A stretch of DNA of 64,000 bases, from assembly GCA_024364735.1 (NCBI GenBank), contig JAGFNQ010004012.1:266825-330824 (forward strand). The letters run 5' to 3'. Positions 35,313 through 46,405 of this stretch are shown piece after piece (position 1 is the stretch's first letter; each line of letters opens with the position of its first letter). The notes beneath the pieces were generated by a model that did not search any database, had not been told where the DNA came from, and was given only the letters and a program-made list of their open reading frames with translations. Both the position numbers and the translations under genes were made by a program. The DNA is from Boesenbergia rotunda. Its lineage: Eukaryota; Streptophyta; Magnoliopsida; Zingiberales; Zingiberaceae.

Positions 35313-36276
35313 CCCTAAACTCAATGCAAATAGTTTGAAAACTAACATGAGTTGTAAGGATGGAGCAAAGAAGGATAAGAAGTATATAAGGTGATTCACG
35401 TGTGGAGAGCTAGGACACTACCACACCAAATGCCCAAGGAAAGGAGAACTCAAGAAATTAGAGCATTTGAGGAAATGAGAGAAGACGGAGAAGAAGAAAA
35501 GGTCACATCAAGGGGGAGCTACAAGGGTAAGGGAGGTAATCCCTAACTTTAAGTTTAAATATAATTCAAATTTAAACTCTTTCATGCATGCTAGAAATAA
35601 TGTTAATTATTTGCCCATGCATAATTTTGGATTTAAATATCATGATAGGAGTAAGGTTAACATTGTAGATCAAACCCCTTGGAAAATCATGCATCATGAT
35701 AAATCCAAGACCATTAGAACTAAGGACCAAGGCATTAACCCCAAGAAGGGGAGACATATGCCTACGATGGGTAGGTCTAGGAATGTCCAAGGTGGACATG
35801 TTGATTCTAGGTTTGAGAACTTAGAAAGGAAAAATCAAGCCTTGAGGGCAAAGCTTGATAGGTTAGAGAAAATTATAAATAGATTCACTATTGGATCTGA
35901 GGGTTTAAGTATGGTGTTGGGTGGTTTAAAACCCAACAATGATAGATCGGGTCTAGGATACCGATCTAAGGTCTCCGGTGACAATGAAAAGTTATATGCT
36001 AGGGTAGCATATAACTATGGCCAGGAGGGGAAGTCCAAAAATGGCAAGGGTATGTCATTTAAAAGCAAGAAGAAGGTCTTAACTAAGGACAAGGGGTTCA
36101 AGGTTAAGAAGATTAGGGTTGTAGACCAAGAGTCACCGGAGGTACTCCGATGTGGTCTAGCGGTTGTTGAGTCACATAGAGAGGTGACTAAGGCTAAGAG
36201 CTCAAGGGGGAGCTCTAGGAGCCAAGTTGGGACCCATGGTCTATGGATCCCGGGAGGTTTTCTCTCAGAAGTCTAG
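35313..36276 (+). pseudogene. Gag of element 1, C-terminal part
   Basis: Directly after the element 3 TSD the frame of 21384-22087 continues without shift. It contains a second zinc knuckle whose first Cys is replaced by TGA at 35392 (FTCGELGHYHTKC follows), another TGA at 35476, then an open frame from 35584 with a basic, coiled-coil-like segment (LERKNQALRAKLDRLEKIIN, about 35820-35880) and the Gag tail motif LWIPGGF before TAG at 36274. With the first part this gives about 556 codons and four in-frame stops. No polymerase region follows. Confidence 0.85.
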
Positions 36277-36854
36277 AAAGGCCATGAAGTGTGCCAAAAG
36301 AGTTGAAGATGGATTTGAGTCTCAATTCGTGGGTTTTGGCACATTGGAGTTGTGTATCATGCATGAAAATATGACATTGGAGTCATATAGCATGAAAGTT
36401 GGTTTGTGATGTGTAAATACCATATAAATCAATGCTAGGGATGCATTGTGGTTTGGTATGGGCAGAGACATCAAGAGGAGGTCAAAACTAGGACTTTAGG
36501 TCAAGATTTAACTGAACCATTTAGCTAGTTTTAGATTTTGTGTCAATCTTGGGAATGGTGATAGATATATGGTTGGATGTATTTTTCCCAAGTAGATATG
36601 GGTACCACAAACCTGTCCACAAAATTTATGAATTTTTGGAGATTTGTGGAATTTTCTGGTGCATTTCTGAAATTGGGTTCAGAAAGCTAAAAAAGGGATT
36701 TTCAGGGTGCCAGTCGATTGGGACAGAGGGCAGCCGACTGGTAAAGCTGATTTTTGTGTTTCAGCAGGCAAAAGTTGTCCAAATGGTGTAAAACAAGTGT
36801 GCAATATTATGGGGAGTTAGTGCACTATTGTTTATGGTCATTAAAGGTTAAAAG
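36277..36854 (+). other. Non-coding interior of element 1 downstream of gag
   Basis: No gene is recognised. At 36713-36757 it has two GTCGAC-type words (ccagtcgattgg, cagccgactggt), the same motif class as in the LTRs of this element. Confidence 0.7.
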
Positions 36855-38060
36855 TGTTAGTGATATGAGAGAAGTGTCCTAAGGCAATCGCCTTACGATT
36901 GTAATCATTTATTTTAATAAATGAATATTCACTATTTGAGTATACATGTTTGTGTATTTGATTGAGATCTTAAACTCATTTACTGAATGTCCACAATACA
37001 ATTCACAGCATGAGAGAATTTGTGATGAATTCACAACTAGTGATTATCTCTACATGTGCAATTGTGAAGTATTGAAATTGTCCCTAGTCGATGAATTGAT
37101 AAATACGGACACTATCAATTCTGTTGAGACTAGCATGGGTTATTCTCTAATCAGCTGATTCTCACTGGCTGGTGACATTGAGATGTCCGGAGATAAACAT
37201 GAATGCTAGTTAAGGGAACTAGTTCAATGGAGTGACTGACTGTAAAACTTCATATGATAGTGTACATATAGATATGTCAGTGAAGTTCTTGCTGCAGCTT
37301 AAGTGCGATGTTCCTTTGACTTGCGATGTTCAAGTCATCTTGGTCATGGAGACTTATACTTTGACATCTTAAGCAAGCAACTCTAAGGAGGTGTCGACCC
37401 AGGATGATTGGGTATAAGCCGAAGTGCCCGAAGATGTTTGAACAGCCTACAAAGGATTCACCACTCCTTGCGAGGAGATGTATACCCGAGGCCTATCGTC
37501 GGATTGTTACTCGGAGCCTCTGGCCAGAGCATGACATGTTCAGAGTATGAATCTCTTAAATACATGAGAGTAATTAGAATCCGTAGGACGAGAAAACGTT
37601 ACTTGGGCTAGGTGTGACGTAGTCAGCCTAGTGGGGACTGACACATATAGACCATGTCCTGGACCAAGTGGGTAAAAGATGGTAAAGGGAATGGGGCACG
37701 ATTCATTAAAGCTGCTGAAGGGTTTCAGAATTGTTTCTGAGGTCAACTGTTGATCTTTCGATTAATTGGGGATCATGATGTACTACTAGGTGTCACTCAT
37801 AATCGTTCTATAATTGGTTAATTATAGATGACCAACATAAATCGAAAGCTTATTTAGTCACACGCACTATGAGTAATCTGAGGGATTTAAAACGAGTTGA
37901 AAATTAGATTTTCCAATCAAGAGAGATTAGGTTTGGTTGAGTCAAACGATAAGTCAAATCTGAATTTTTTAGAGACGCATCGGAAGCGTAAAATGGCTAA
38001 GTCTTTTGAAGACTTAATAGATGAATTAAATGAGTTTAATTCATTGAGGCGTGGCTTGGA

Positions 38061-38103
38061 TGGGCCGGCCAAAGAGGGTCTCCACCCTCTTTGCTTGGCC
38101 GGC
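38061..38103. other. GC-rich hairpin in solo LTR 5
   Basis: ggccggccaaagaggg and ccctctttgcttggccggcc form an almost perfect stem with a tctcca loop. It lies just before the AT-rich repeat block. Confidence 0.7.
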
Positions 38104-38240
38104 CACAACAAAGGGAGAAAACCAAGTTTCGGTTCAATTTATAAAATAAACCAAATGTGGTTTGTTTTATAAAATTATGGATGATATAAATTTTTTATAT
38201 AATAAACCAAGGTTTGGTTTATTTTTCATGAAAATTAAAA

Positions 38241-38680
38241 TGAACCATGGATTGGTTTATTTTATTTTATAAAATCAATCATGGATTGATTTACCATGAT
38301 AAAGAAATTTATATAAAGAAATTTATTTTTCATGGAAATTAAAATGAACCATGGATTGGTTTATTTTATTTTATAAAATCAATCATGGATTGATTTACCA
38401 TGATAAAGAAATTTATATAAAGAAATTTATTTTCATGGAAATTAAAATGAACCATGGATTGGTTTATTTTATTTTATAAAATCAATCATGGATTGATTTT
38501 CCATGATAAGAAAATTTATATGATAAATTTCTTATGAAAATTTATTCCATAAGAAAAAGGAGACTTGGTTGATTTTTATCACGAATTAAAATATGATAAA
38601 ACTTGGCATGATGGAATAAGTCATAGAAAATTTATATGATAAATTTCTTATGAAAATTTATTCCATAAGAAAAAAGAGAC
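38241..38680. repeat. ~104-bp tandem repeats (3 copies) and a second duplicated block in solo LTR 5
   Basis: The unit beginning gaaccatggattggttt occurs at about 38241, 38345 and 38449. Then a block containing gaaaatttatatgataaatt and tccataagaaaaa appears twice (38506-38570 and 38627-38680). Confidence 0.82.
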
Positions 38681-39348
38681 TTGGCGGTTGAGAGACCACT
38701 ATATAAAGGACCCAAGGCAAGGCTTGGAAATCAATCGAAGTATTCTTGCCTGGGCTCTCTCCCTCTGCTCCCTTATTCCTCTTGGCCGGCTCTCTCCTTC
38801 TTCTCCCTTCTTCTTGCCGTGAGCACAAGGAGAAGCACCGAGGCGACGAAGTTCTTCCATTGGGACGATCTTCCTCTCCGGCCATCATCACCTTAGGATT
38901 GGGCGCAAGTCATCTTTCTCCTTCTCGCCGGAATTGTGATTCCGGCCAACCTTGGTGGTAAGTTTTTCCGATGTGATTACTTCTCTCTTGGTTATTCTTG
39001 TAGCGTTCTCGGAGAATCTAGTAGTTCTCGAGAACACGAAACTCGTGGCTTTGCGAAGTCATCCCGAAGATACTCGGCATGAATGCGAATAGAGGCGGAG
39101 CTTCCGAGGGATGCTTACGGTTGGATCTCATCCCTTCCTTCGAGTTACGCGAGGTAATAAGTAAATTAGTTTACGTTTCTGCAAAATTTTAAATATATGA
39201 TCATATCTACACAAGATAAGGTTGCATGCTTAGATGTGTGGTTAAATAATTTAAGAAATTATTTATGCTAAACCTTCCGCTGCACGTAATTAATTTTAAA
39301 ATTACGAACCCGCATCCATGTCAACATGCACCCGGTCCCAACAAAAAG

Positions 39349-39772
39349 ATCCAATAAGGGGGGAATTGTTAGAGTCTTTTTGATGTGTGGAAAAGGGGAG
39401 AAGTGTTGGGTTTAAGTGGGAAACCAAACACACCTTTGCAAGAAATCCTAGGTCAAGGGGAAGCTTAGGTAAAGGGGGAGCATTATTACTCAGTTGATGG
39501 CGTAAGGGAATCTTGGAGAGATTCTTAAAAAACCTTTGTAAGTCCAATGTAGGGCGAGCCTTGGAGATATTTTAAAAAGTCCGTTTTGGTAAAAGTCCTA
39601 ACTCTTGGGAAGGTTAGGTGTGGGGATGCCTTGTGATAGGATCCATTCATGGTTGCATTGCATATGCATTGGCGGTGTAAGTTCAAGGTAAAGCCTTGGG
39701 AGTGTAAGTCCAAATGGTTATTAGCATTATTTTTGCTATTTGTTTTCCCTAACATAAATGGATTGCCAAACA
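39349..39772 (+). other. 3' non-coding interior of element 1
   Basis: Purine-rich sequence between solo LTR 5 and the terminal purine tract; it contains several ggggga-type runs and no gene. Confidence 0.65.
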
Positions 39773-39788
39773 TAAAAAATGGGGAGAT
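39773..39788 (+). other. Polypurine tract of element 1
   Basis: aaaaaatggggagat-like purine run ends immediately before the 3' LTR. Confidence 0.8.
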
Positions 39789-40973
39789 TGTTGGGGCAAT
39801 CTATGGTCCGGAGTGACCATGTATTTTGATGTTTGGACAATGGGTTTAAGTTAGGTTCACCCTTGTGTTTTGATATGTGTATTTGAGTGTGTAGGTTTGC
39901 AGGGTACACATGACTTAGCTGGACGGCTTTGGGTACGGTGAAGGATGGCATGGAGTCAAGCCGTGGGCTTGTGTGCGTATCCGAGGGACCATGGATATAG
40001 CAGGGATGATGAGCCGAGGGAAGCGGATTTCGAGGCGTACGTGAAGGATGGCATGGAGGCAAGCTGAGGGCTTGTGTTCGCATCTGAGGGACGAGGGCCA
40101 AAGTCAAAAAGGGCTTGAAGGCAACAGGTCATGACTGTTAGAGCAGGGACGATGAGCCGAGGGACACGTACTTCGAGGCATACGTGAAGGATGACATAGA
40201 GACAAGTCGAGGGCTTGTGTGCGCATCTGAGGGATGAGAGTTGAAGACGAAGAGGGCGCGAAGGCAACAGATCGAGGCTGCTGGTGAAGAGTCAGCTGAG
40301 TCCTGAGGGTTCGAGTGCTGAGGGAAGTGTACTTGGGAAATCCTAGGGTTCGAGTGCTGAGAGAAATGTACTCGGAAAGGGAAAACCTTAGGTGTGGAAG
40401 TGGACTAGTCGACTGGTGTATGGGCAGTCGACTGGTATATACCACAGAAAGATCAATCGACTGCTAATGGGACAGTCGACTGCTAATGGGGCAGTCGACT
40501 GGTAGTGGCTGGAAATTCGAACGTTGGGCTTGCAACGGTCGAATTTAGGTGGGACCAGTCGACTGGTAATGGACCAGTCGACTGGTAGCGAGTTTCTCAG
40601 CCTTGAGCACTATTTAAAGGGGCTCGATTTTGGCTGAGAGGTTTTGACGAAATAAGCTTGGTTAGAGCTCATTAGTAATCTTTGTTGCTCAGAAGTGTTG
40701 TCTGGGTTGTGGTGAGGTTTCTCCACCCACATGGAGCTACACGAGCTAACCGGATGTCTTCCGGGGAGTCATCCACCGACGAATCAGGATCGTCCACCTT
40801 ACGGACAGCCGTGAAGTAGCAGTTTCATCTCCGAACCACGTAAAGGTGAAGTGTTAGCGTTTGTTTAAATTTGTTATTATTGTTTCCGCTTGCGCACGCT
40901 AACATTGTAGGATGAACGAATCGAAAAAGTGTTATTCACCCCCCTTCCTCTAGCACACGATAAGATCCTAACA
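39789..40973 (+). repeat. 3' LTR of element 1 (1185 bp)
   Basis: Intact copy of the 5' LTR, ending gataagatcctaaca and followed by TSD gtatt at 40974. TATA-like tatttaaa is at 40611-40618. The GTCGAC cluster at 40405-40590 has about seven copies. Confidence 0.92.
40405..40590. repeat. CAGTCGACTGG palindrome cluster in the element 1 3' LTR
   Basis: Words such as tagtcgactggtg, cagtcgactggta, cagtcgactgcta and cagtcgactggtagc recur about seven times over ~185 bp, most with an intact GTCGAC core. Confidence 0.88.
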
Positions 40974-40978
40974 GTATT

Positions 40979-41352
40979 CACCTTTACAATTTGGTCATAG
41001 TATTCAAGTTTAAAAAATATTAAAAATCGAAAACCCTTAGGGTTCACTTTCTCAATTGACATATAATGTTCAAGCTAAAAATAAAATAAAAATCAAAAAC
41101 TCTTAGAGTTTACCTTCCCAATTGGGTTATAGTGTTTAAGCTAAAAAAATTTAAAAATAAAAAACTCCTAGGATTCACCTTCCCAATTAGATTACAATGC
41201 CCATTGCATGATATTAAAATTGTTACTTTTAAAATTTTTGATTAAAAAAAGATAAATGTCTAACTTTGGGATTATAAAAATCTTTTTAAAAATTTAGTGT
41301 CAAAATTATCAATTTAATATTAAATTTGGGATATAAAGATTCCACGCCTAAA
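40979..41352. mobile_element. Fold-back element, right part
   Basis: Continues the ~65-bp repeats interrupted at 16532 (ttcactttctcaattgac..., ttcaccttcccaattag...). It then pairs with the outer left arm: cccattgcatgatatt here is the inverse of the segment near 15845, and caatttaatattaaatttggg the inverse of that near 15510. Confidence 0.75.
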
Positions 41353-41859
41353 AAAAATTATACTTTCAGTTACTTTCATGAGAGTTTATAAAGCCACGGA
41401 AAAGAAGAATCCACATCAATGTCACGTCAATCTTGGGCAAGTTACATGGACAATCATACGAACGGAGCACCTCCTCTTGACTGACCACACTAACAAACCT
41501 TTGCATCGATAGTGACAACCGTTGGTATGTATTACTGATTTTTTCTAGTCAGTTCGATATCACTCTCTCAAGACCAAATTAGCGAGTACTGCCCTTGCAT
41601 ATGCCTAATGGCAGTTAGGCTCTTCTATAGCATGCCCTTAATATGACTGTCCAACCCCAAACTGTTTAGGCTCCCATGGTCAGGAATGGGCTCCGTTCAA
41701 ACATATTGAGTCCTAATAGGTCGGTGACCTGATCAAATTTAATCGAACTACATCACAGATGAATGAGCATCTGGCCACACTGTATCGTAACGCAGCGTCT
41801 CAGGAGGTGCTTGGTGTTCAAATGGTGTCCTCTAGCCATTGAATGTTGCAACACTGAAC
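41353..41859. other. Unassigned intergenic sequence
   Basis: Mixed-composition DNA of about 0.5 kb; no gene, repeat or mobile element is recognised. Confidence 0.5.
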
Positions 41860-42360
41860 TGTTAGGACATGTAGGAGAGCTAGAGGGGGTGATTAGCTCC
41901 GATTTTTGCTCGATGAAGATTTGTTGCGGTGGAAGACTTGAGCAATACTAACACCTTGATATACTTGGTATCCATCTCCTTGAGGTGCAGGATCCGCTCT
42001 CCTTACTCTCTCAAACACTATGAAAGACTCCTTTGTGGAGGTGGCGAAACCTCGTACAAACTTTTAAGAAGATACAACAAGAATACAAGCAAATACAATA
42101 GAAAATCTTACAAGATTTACAACAATAAGCTCTCTTTGCTTTTCTTGCTTTCCTCTAGCTTGGGATCGCCTCTAGAATCTTGGAAAATGCAGCAACACTA
42201 TGCTCCAAGGTTGCTCTTGAAATGACGATAAAGGAGGAGAAGGGCGTGCGAAGAATGCCGAAGAGATGCGCTTCAAACCTACGTGAAAACTCTATATACC
42301 CGCGACCTAGAGTTCCCTTAATCGATTTCCACATTAGACTTAGCCGTTCAATGACTATTT

Positions 42361-42660
42361 TTTGAAGCTTAATCGATTAGCCAATCGATTATCAATTGCT
42401 AAATTGATTCAGTACTTTTCTGTGCTCTCGCGCAATATTGCCGTAATTGATTGCCTAATCGATTACTGTCCCCCTTAATCGATTACCTAATTGATTAAGA
42501 GGAGACTAAATCAATTAACTAATCAACTCAGCCTGCTTCTGTTCTTGTGACACAACTCTCTCAATCGATTACCCAATTGATTCACTCCTTCCTTAATCGA
42601 TCACCTAATCAATTAAGAAGACTTTTGTTCGCGAGAAACCAACGCCAATCGATTGACCCT
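42361..42660. repeat. AATCGATT palindrome cluster in the element 6 LTR
   Basis: About fifteen copies of taatcgatta, caatcgatta or decayed forms (aattgatt, aatcaatt) occur in 300 bp. Confidence 0.85.
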
Positions 42661-42854
42661 AACCCTAACTTGTGTGCACAAGTCTAGGGTTCCCTTGCCT
42701 AACCCTGGTCAACTGTGACCTATTAGGATTTCCTCACCAAGCATCCGATCGAACCTTTGACCGACTTGGATATTTCCTTGCCTAGTTCCCAACCAGGTTT
42801 GCCTAACCCTAGGGTTAGGTGTAGTCTCTCGGTAGACTTCCACCTTGCCAACGT

Positions 42855-43925
42855 GATCTCTCCCCAATCCATCTGGACTTCACCTAGTCCCACTAGGTGT
42901 GCCTAGTCCCACTAGGACTTTTCTCGTGCCAGCGTGCGATCTCCTCGATCCACCTGGACTTCACCTAGTCCTACTAAGCGTGTCTAGTCCCACTAGGACT
43001 TTTCCCGTGCCAGCATACGATCTCCCCGATCCACCTGGACTTCACTTAGTCCCACTAGGTGTGCCTAGTCCCACTAGGACTTTTCCCATACCAGCATACG
43101 ATCTCCCCGATCCACCTGAACTTCACCTAGTCCCACTAGGACTTTTTCCATGCCAGCGTGCAATCTTCCATCCACCTGGACTTCACCTAGTCTCACTAGG
43201 TGTGCCTAGTTCCACTAGGACTTTTCCCGTGCCAGCATACGATCTCTCCGATCCACCTGGACTTCACCTAGTCCTACTAGGACTTTTTCCGTACCGGCAT
43301 ATGATCTCCCTAATCCACCTGGACTTCACCTAGGCCCACTAGGTGTGCCTAGTCCCACTAGGACTATTTCCATGCTAGCGTGCGATCTCTCATCCACCTG
43401 GAACCTAGTCCCACTAAAACTTTTCCCGTGCCAGCATACAATCTCCCCGATCCACTTGAACTTCACCTAGTCCCACTAGGACTTTTCCCGTATCAGCATA
43501 CGATCTCCCCGATCCACTTGAACTTCACCTAGTCCCACTAGGATTTTTCCATGCCAGCGTGCGATCTCCCATCCACCTGGACTTCACCTAGTCCCACTAG
43601 GTGTGTCTAGTTCCACTATGACTTTTTCCATGCCAGCATACGATCTCCCCGATCCACCTGGACTTCACCTAGTCCCACTAGGACTTTTCCCGTACCAGCA
43701 TACGATCTCTCCGATCCACCTGGACTTCACCTAGTCCCACTAGGTGTGCCTAGTCTCACTAGGACTTTTTTCATGCCAGCGTGCGATCTCCCATCCACCT
43801 GACTTCACCTAGTCCCACTAGGTGTGCTTAGTTCCACTAGGACTTTTCTCGTGCCAGTATGCAATCTCCCCGATCCACCTGGACTTCACCCAGTCCCACT
43901 AGGTGTGCCCCCGCTAGGTCTTTCC
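42855..43925. repeat. Minisatellite of CCTAGTCCCACTAGG palindromes in the element 6 LTR
   Basis: More than twenty copies of the inverted-repeat word cctagtcccactagg, set in a higher-order pattern of ~80-120 bp with ccacctggacttca, cttttcccgtgccagc and gatctccccgatc. Unit lengths vary because single- and double-word versions alternate. Confidence 0.88.
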
Positions 43926-44096
43926 CAGTCAAGTCTCCAGTCAACTTTGACCCACTTGACTCACACGATATTCAATCATCATTATCAAACATCGAAACTT
44001 ACATCAAAACTTAAGCTTACCAAGCTTACCAAACATAAACTCACTCGAGCATAGTCAAACTAAGTCAACTCTGACCTAACAAAGATTGCACCAATA

Positions 44097-44664
44097 ATCT
44101 CCCCTTTTTGATGTTTGACAATATGTTTGAGAAAAACTAATTCCTATTAGCCTTTTAATCTCTCCCCCTTTGACACAGATCAAAAACTCTCCCCGAGAGT
44201 CTATATGGTCAAAGACATGCCCAATGAAAGTCTCATACCTTTCATTTGAACTCATACTCAATCTTGAGCATTCAACGTGATGAAGATTCCCAATCTTCAT
44301 TCTTTCACTTATCCCAAAAAGAAAAATTCAAACACATATTTTTAAAGAAGACCTCCCCCTCAAAACATGCTCTAAACCTCTACCATTGCACCAACAATGA
44401 TTTTTGAGTTTTAAAACTTTAGGAAATCTCAACTTGAGGTTATGAGATTTTGAGATTCAAAATTTGAATCAAAACCTCTCCTTAACCCTATAATTTTCAC
44501 CAAATAATATCACTTTTTGATTCCATAATGAATTTTACCCAAATATACTTATAATAATATTCTAAGGGGCTAGGGATTTTTAGGTTATTCAAAATTGGTT
44601 TAAAGGACTGAAATCAGACAGTTTCAGTCATACCCATCGATTGGTGTTGGGTACCAATCAATTA
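44097..44664 (-). other. Element 6 interior next to the purine tract
   Basis: Starts with the inverse purine tract (tctccccttttt) and contains further ctcccc runs. No gene. It ends in ATCGAT-type words (cccatcgattggtg, accaatcaattag) that continue across the element-2-family insertion at 48287. Confidence 0.7.
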
Positions 44665-44669
44665 GTTGT

Positions 44670-45602
44670 TCTTGGATCGAGTTGGACCGGCTAGAGGGGG
44701 GTGAAAAGACGGTAAAAAAAATTATGAAAGTGGAGGCACTCGTCTTTAAAAAAAGAAACTTGGTCGCAACTGAGAACGTTGCTTCCAAGGCAGTGGGCGC
44801 TCAATAAAAATCTCCTTGTGGCGGAAAAGCCTTACAAAAATAGCACACTAGAATTTTAGAGATTTTACAAGAATTAATTGAATGATTGAAAAGGTTGAAA
44901 CTCTAAGCCTATTTATAGCCTAAGAGAATAAATCTGGATTGTTGATTGTTGAGAAATTTTCTTTTGACCGTTGATCCATGGATGTAATCTGGATGGTTGA
45001 TCTTGGATGGGATTAAACTGCATCCATTGGATCTGATTAAAGGATAAAGTTATCCTTTAAGAGATAACTTTGTCTTCTGCTCGCAACAGATAAATAACTT
45101 TATCATCTGCTCGCCACAACTTTAATCACATCTCTTCTTTATCCCAGTCGGTAAGGCTGGTGATATATGTAGGTGAGGTTGTTGGTTTGAATATTCACAG
45201 CAACAAATAAAATTCTTTTTGTTTCAGGTGCCTGGTTTGACTTGGTCAAACTGACCAGTCTTTTGGTTCATCTTCTGGGTGATTTCCGACCAACCGGAGT
45301 TAGGCTCACCCGAACCCGACTCCGACCTTTCGCCCCTCGAGCGTCCTTCCTCCCGGCTTCTCGTCCCTCGGACACCGCGCACATCCTTCTCGCTCCACCG
45401 GCGTACTCTTCCGCAGCTTCCGCGTCCCTCGGATTGTATCGAGCCCGTCGGCTCACTTCCCCGCACAATCCTTCTCGTCCGCTACGTCTTACGCTCGACT
45501 TCCTCCGTACCTAAGCTTTTGCACACTTAGCAGAGGGATTAAACATACCAGGACCTAACTTAAATCGGTTGATCACATCAAAATCAACCAGGGCTACTTA
45601 CA
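44670..45602 (-). repeat. 3' LTR of the minus-strand element 2 copy
   Basis: Left LTR on the plus strand, from tcttggatcgag to gggctacttaca. TATA box is the inverse of 44910-44917; a tRNA-like A box (tatcccagtcgg, 45140-45151) and B box (ggtttgaatat, 45184-45194) read on the plus strand. Confidence 0.92.
45140..45194 (+). promoter_or_regulatory. tRNA-like A/B box pair (LTR antisense)
   Basis: Same position in the LTR as 20768-20835. The A box keeps the cagtcgg core; the B box shows a C-to-T change (ggtttgaat). Confidence 0.5.
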
Positions 45603-46405
45603 ATCTCCCCCTTTTTGATGTGCATCAATCCGAGTTAAATTAGGGTAATCAAAATAAAAAAACATACATAATAATGTAAACAGTTTAAGTTCAAAAAAAA
45701 CTTAAATTTCGAGTAAATTAAAATTCTACCCCTTAACTTAATACTATTCCTCCCCCTTTGATCACATCAAAAAATTGAAAAATATAAGTAGGGAAGAAGA
45801 AAATTTTTTTGAGTACGATAAAAAATATTCTAAGTGAAAAAAATCGCATTGCCATAAATTTTTCAAATTTTAAAATGACATATTTTTTCAAAGTTAATTC
45901 CATTTTTTTTAAAAATGACTTAAATAAAATCTAATTTTTTTTTGATAAAATCCACAGCTGATGAGGAGTTCCAAAAAAAATCGAATCCTGTCAAAATATT
46001 TTTCTATCGAATTTTAAAAAAATCATATTTCAATAAACAATTCATAAAAAATCGAAAAAAAAATCTGAATATTTTTGTTAAAGCCAAAGATGAAGATATG
46101 AGTTTGGACAAAAATTTTGAGTTTTAAATTCATTCATCAAGTCCAAAAATGACAAACTAACACATAAGAGTTCTTGAAAATAAATTTTAAAAAATTGGAA
46201 AAAATACTTCGAAAAATTTGAAAAAAAAATTGTAATGAGTCTTTCTCCTAAACTCTTAATTTCAAATTTCGAGAGAAAAAAATATTTGAAAATTTTTGAA
46301 AGAAGTTCCAGTAGATAGAGAGCATAATTGTGCACAAAAAAAATAAAGACATAATTTTTATTAGAGAAATAAAATGCGCACATATATAATAACCAAAAAA
46401 AATTA

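Larger units (their letters stand above)
36855..39343 (+). mobile_element. Solo LTR 5 (2489 bp, TSD aaaag)
   Basis: Starts tgttagtgatatgag and ends ccggtcccaaca, flanked by aaaag at 36850-36854 and 39344-39348. No internal sequence remains. The TG...CA ends and 5-bp TSD fit a retroelement LTR; the family is not assigned (copia-like by its end). Short frames inside (for example 37897-38172) show no domain. Confidence 0.82.
16533..40973 (+). mobile_element. Element 1: Gag-only Ty1/copia-like retrotransposon hosting a four-element nest (TSD gtatt)
   Basis: LTRs beginning tgttggggcaatc and ending cctaaca lie at 16533-17680 plus 21306-21318 (interrupted) and at 39789-40973. The 5-bp target duplication gtatt is at 16528-16532 and 40974-40978. 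Subtracting three direct insertions (element 2, element 3, solo LTR 5) leaves about 5.1 kb: two ~1.17 kb LTRs, a primer site matching initiator tRNA-Met, a gag of ~556 codons broken by stops, and a purine tract. No protease, integrase or reverse transcriptase is present, so it depended on a partner element. It inserted into the repeats of the fold-back element. Confidence 0.9.
41860..44096 (-). repeat. 3' LTR of element 6 (2237 bp)
   Basis: Plus-strand edges are tgttaggacatg (left) and gattgcaccaata (right), the latter probably decayed from a CA end. The inverse purine tract tctccccttttt follows. Inside lie an ATCGAT word cluster and a CTAGT-CCC-ACTAG array. No gene is present; the Pro-rich frame at 42899-43333 is a translation of the array. 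Confidence 0.8.

Noticed and set aside
36946..38172. Frames inside solo LTR 5
   Set aside because: No recognisable domain and interrupted by repeats; the region is bounded as an LTR by its ends and TSD.
42655..42810. Telomere-like ctaaccctaac words
   Set aside because: Only isolated partial copies (42656-42670, 42800-42815), not an array.
42899..43333. 144-codon proline-rich frame
   Set aside because: Translation of the CTAGT-CCC-ACTAG minisatellite; the frame is lost in neighbouring units.
42855..43925. CRISPR-like regularly repeated palindromes
   Set aside because: Plant nuclear LTR; the spacer phrases themselves repeat and unit length varies.
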